Source of the DNA: Pelagicoccus enzymogenes
GTDB lineage: Bacteria > Verrucomicrobiota > Verrucomicrobiia > Opitutales > Opitutaceae
Assembly (NCBI RefSeq): GCF_014803405.1
Contig: NZ_JACYFG010000036.1
Coordinates: 248,001 to 312,000, forward strand
Reading direction: 5' to 3'
DNA: 64,000 bases
Part shown: positions 62,170 through 64,000 of the stretch, in pieces
How positions within the stretch are numbered: position 1 is the first letter of the stretch
How the letters are laid out: each line of letters begins with the position of its first letter
Position numbers and translations under genes: made by a program
The notes under the pieces: model-generated
What the model saw: the letters and a program-made list of their open reading frames with translations, nothing else
The model's database searches: none
What the model was told of the DNA's origin: nothing

Positions 62170-63366
62170 ATGCACGTCATTGATAAGGCCACCCGGGAAA
62201 AAGGGGGCATTCGTATCCTTGGATGGTGTTTCAAGCCAGGTCAAAAAGTACGGCAAGTATATGGAGAAGTTAGCGACAAACGCGTTCCGCTTAGCGGTTT
62301 CGCCATGCCAAGCGAAGACGTCGCCCAACATTACGGGAGGGACGCTGTAAATGCCCGCTTCGATCTCCATCTAGAAACTGATGCATCCTGCTGCATACTC
62401 GAATTCGTTTTCGAAAACGGCAGCATTTCTAGAGTTCCGATAGATACGACAGGTGACCGCGAAACCACCGAAGCTCTTGAGCACCGGATTCATGACGGTA
62501 TCTATTTCGGCAAATTCAGATTGAACACGACCGTTCCAATCGAGAGCGTCCATCTCCTTCCTGACAGCGATACGATTGGAGAGGGTTCTACCGCAGTTCC
62601 TTTTGTTGAAACGAACGAGAACGGCATCCGAACCCTCACAGTCAAAGTTGAGGTAGCCGATAGCTGGGACACGCAAGAACTCAGTCTTCTGATTAAAACG
62701 ACTGGAGCCCCCACATTACTGAGTAGCATCGCCAACACGGTACGGTCGAAAGACCAATCCCACCAAATCTGCGCTCGTTTTTTCGAATGGCTGCACCAGT
62801 CCCCATCACCCCTAAAAGTGGTAGAACTCGGTTCTCGAGCTCGATCAGGCGTTGTGAGAAAAAGCCAATTTGGCCTACAAAACGAATATGTCGGCTTCGA
62901 CATTCGCAAGGGGCCAAACGTGGACGTGGTTGGGGACATCCATGAGCTCTCAAAATTCTTCGAACCAAACTCGATAGATGCGATCGCTGCCCTTTCCGTG
63001 ATTGAGCACGTAGCCATGCCCTGGAAAGCCGCAATCGAGATAAACAAAGTATTGAAGCGAGGAGGAAAGTGCATGCTTCACACCCATCAAGCGTGGCCCT
63101 TGCACGAGTCGCCCTACGACTTTTGGCGATTCTCCACTGACACTTGGCGAGCGCTTTTCAACAAGTCGACCGGTTTCAGAATATTGGATGCTGCATGTGG
63201 AGGAGAAGCCAATATCCACCCGCTCATTCAAACGAAACGGTTCGACCCCATGGAAGAAGCCATCGCCTACACGAGCAGTTCGGTGCTCGTGGAAAAAATA
63301 TCAGAAACGAAATTGAGCTGGGAAGTAGACCTCGACGATATACACGAAGGCCAGTACCCCGCGTGA
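62170..63366 (+). CDS. class I SAM-dependent methyltransferase with N-terminal beta-domain
   Basis: A 398-residue protein. Residues about 1-195 form an unrecognised region with several strand-like segments (GIRILGWCFKPGQKVRQVYG, VYGEVSDKRVPLSGFAMPSE and FDLHLETDASCCILEFVFEN). The C-terminal half is a type-11 methyltransferase: VVELGSRARSG (SAM-binding motif I), YVGFDIRKGPNVDVVGDIHE (the acidic ribose-binding position), SIDAIAALSVIEHVAMPWKA and NKVLKRGGKCMLHTHQAWPL, then HESPYDFWRFSTDTWRALF. The last segment is seen in methyltransferases of polysaccharide loci. It is 15 bp after the CNNM gene and 31 bp before lgt. Confidence 0.82.
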   Translation: MHVIDKATREKGGIRILGWCFKPGQKVRQVYGEVSDKRVPLSGFAMPSEDVAQHYGRDAVNARFDLHLETDASCCILEFVFENGSISRVPIDTTGDRETTEALEHRIHDGIYFGKFRLNTTVPIESVHLLPDSDTIGEGSTAVPFVETNENGIRTLTVKVEVADSWDTQELSLLIKTTGAPTLLSSIANTVRSKDQSHQICARFFEWLHQSPSPLKVVELGSRARSGVVRKSQFGLQNEYVGFDIRKGPNVDVVGDIHELSKFFEPNSIDAIAALSVIEHVAMPWKAAIEINKVLKRGGKCMLHTHQAWPLHESPYDFWRFSTDTWRALFNKSTGFRILDAACGGEANIHPLIQTKRFDPMEEAIAYTSSSVLVEKISETKLSWEVDLDDIHEGQYPA

Positions 63367-63397
63367 GTACTGGGCCAGAAACAAGCCAATTCTCTAA

Positions 63398-64000
63398 ATG
63401 CCATTCTCTCCCCCCTGGACGCACGATCTCGATCCCATCATCTTCCAATTCACGGAATCCTTGGCGATTCGCTGGTACGGACTGGCCTACGTGCTCGGCT
63501 TCATGATCGGCGCTTGGCTCTTGCATCTCTACTACAAGAAGGGCCTTTCCCCGCTCGACACCAACCAGCAAAGCGACCTTTTCCTCGGAATCATCGCAGG
63601 CGTTATCGTTGGCGGCCGCTTGGGGTATTTCATCTTCTACTCGCCACGTACCCTTCTCGAAGACCCGCTGGCCTTCTTTAAGTTTACCGACGGCGGCATG
63701 GCCAGCCACGGCGGATTCGTCGGCGTAATCCTGGCGGGATGGATCATGTCGCGTCGCTTCAAGATCAGCTTCCTCAAACTCGGCGACATTCTCGCGACCT
63801 TGGCTCCCCCAGGCCTTCTCCTCGGACGCCTTGCAAACTTTCAGAATGGCGAGCTCTGGGGCAAACCCACGGACGGCACCTGGGGAGTCATCTTCCCTGG
63901 GGCAGGCATGATGCCGCGCCACCCGTCCCAGCTCTACGAAGCCGGACTAGAGGGCCTGCTCATGCTCGCCTACACCCAGCTGCGCATCTGGACCTCGCCC
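63398..64000 (+). CDS. lgt: prolipoprotein diacylglyceryl transferase, partial (3' end beyond right edge)
   Basis: The first 201 codons of lgt, running off the right edge without a stop. Lgt moves diacylglycerol from phosphatidylglycerol to the lipobox Cys of prolipoproteins at the cytoplasmic membrane. The N-terminus is MPFSPPWTHDLDPIIFQFTE, followed by IRWYGLAYVLGFMIGAWLL, GVIVGGRLGYFIFYSP, GGMASHGGFVGVILAG (the conserved HGG) and the signature GRLANFQNGELWGKPTDGTW (the conserved Arg and Asn/Glu), then HPSQLYEAGLEGL. All expected motifs up to this point are present. It starts 31 bp after the methyltransferase gene. Confidence 0.95.
   Translation, partial: MPFSPPWTHDLDPIIFQFTESLAIRWYGLAYVLGFMIGAWLLHLYYKKGLSPLDTNQQSDLFLGIIAGVIVGGRLGYFIFYSPRTLLEDPLAFFKFTDGGMASHGGFVGVILAGWIMSRRFKISFLKLGDILATLAPPGLLLGRLANFQNGELWGKPTDGTWGVIFPGAGMMPRHPSQLYEAGLEGLLMLAYTQLRIWTSP

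Overview
The window is a gene-dense stretch of a Gram-negative bacterial chromosome. Outer-membrane genes (lpxK, lpxA, an LptF/G permease), lgt, menaquinone synthesis (menB), an ovothiol synthase and a Sel1-repeat lipoprotein-era cell envelope set, together with almost no Shine-Dalgarno sequences before start codons, suggest a Verrucomicrobiota member, perhaps Opitutae (Puniceicoccales/Pelagicoccus-like). That placement is inference; no rRNA gene is present. I see no tRNA, rRNA, CRISPR array, insertion sequence or prophage.

Layout. 1-5641 (minus): a tight cluster reading lpxK, M29 aminopeptidase, adenosine-deaminase-like, RluD-type pseudouridine synthase, menB, lysA (cut by the left edge). 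5941-8481: topB (plus). 8527-10450 (minus): small membrane protein and ugd. 10609-12458 (plus): M14-type peptidase, then an ECF sigma factor overlapping a secreted protein. 12578-13744 (minus): LptF/G. 13861-15954 (plus): rlmN and metF, the latter with a palindrome in its promoter region. 15990-16632 (minus): yciH plus a small helical protein. 16894-22444 (plus): the complete 2-oxoglutarate dehydrogenase set sucA-sucB-lpdA. 22593-25876 (plus): gamma-glutamylcyclotransferase-like, large TPR-like membrane protein and MOSC protein. 25873-28629 (minus): Sel1-repeat protein.

28630-34410 (plus) is the iron-sulfur region: three evenly spaced 7-1-7 operators, a Fur-superfamily regulator with unusual metal ligands, then sufC-sufB-sufD-sufT, followed by clpP. 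34529-39594 (minus) reads Nudix, lpxA, pdxA, A-type Fe-S carrier, infC, amidase, crcB. 39690-42496 (plus): an unknown protein and ovoA. 42682-45060 (minus): rpsU and a hybrid sensor kinase. 45222-53262 (plus): dnaE, a Tat-exported HisC-like aminotransferase overlapping an exported RidA-family protein, a response regulator, a DEAD-box helicase and a YqaE/Pmp3 peptide. 53372-64000: DUF5995 protein, SRPBCC-GyrI protein (minus), glycosyltransferase, sensor kinase, SNF2/SWIM helicase (minus), CNNM/CBS protein, a methyltransferase and lgt (cut by the right edge).

Most genes are housekeeping. The points most worth following are (1) the Fur-like regulator whose regulatory site has Cys in place of the usual acidic residue and which has lost the structural CxxC, next to three operators centred exactly 29 bp apart; (2) the exported aminotransferase/RidA pair; (3) the ECF sigma factor paired with a small secreted protein instead of an anti-sigma factor; (4) the GGCT/TPR/MOSC cluster; and (5) several families of palindromic intergenic repeats.
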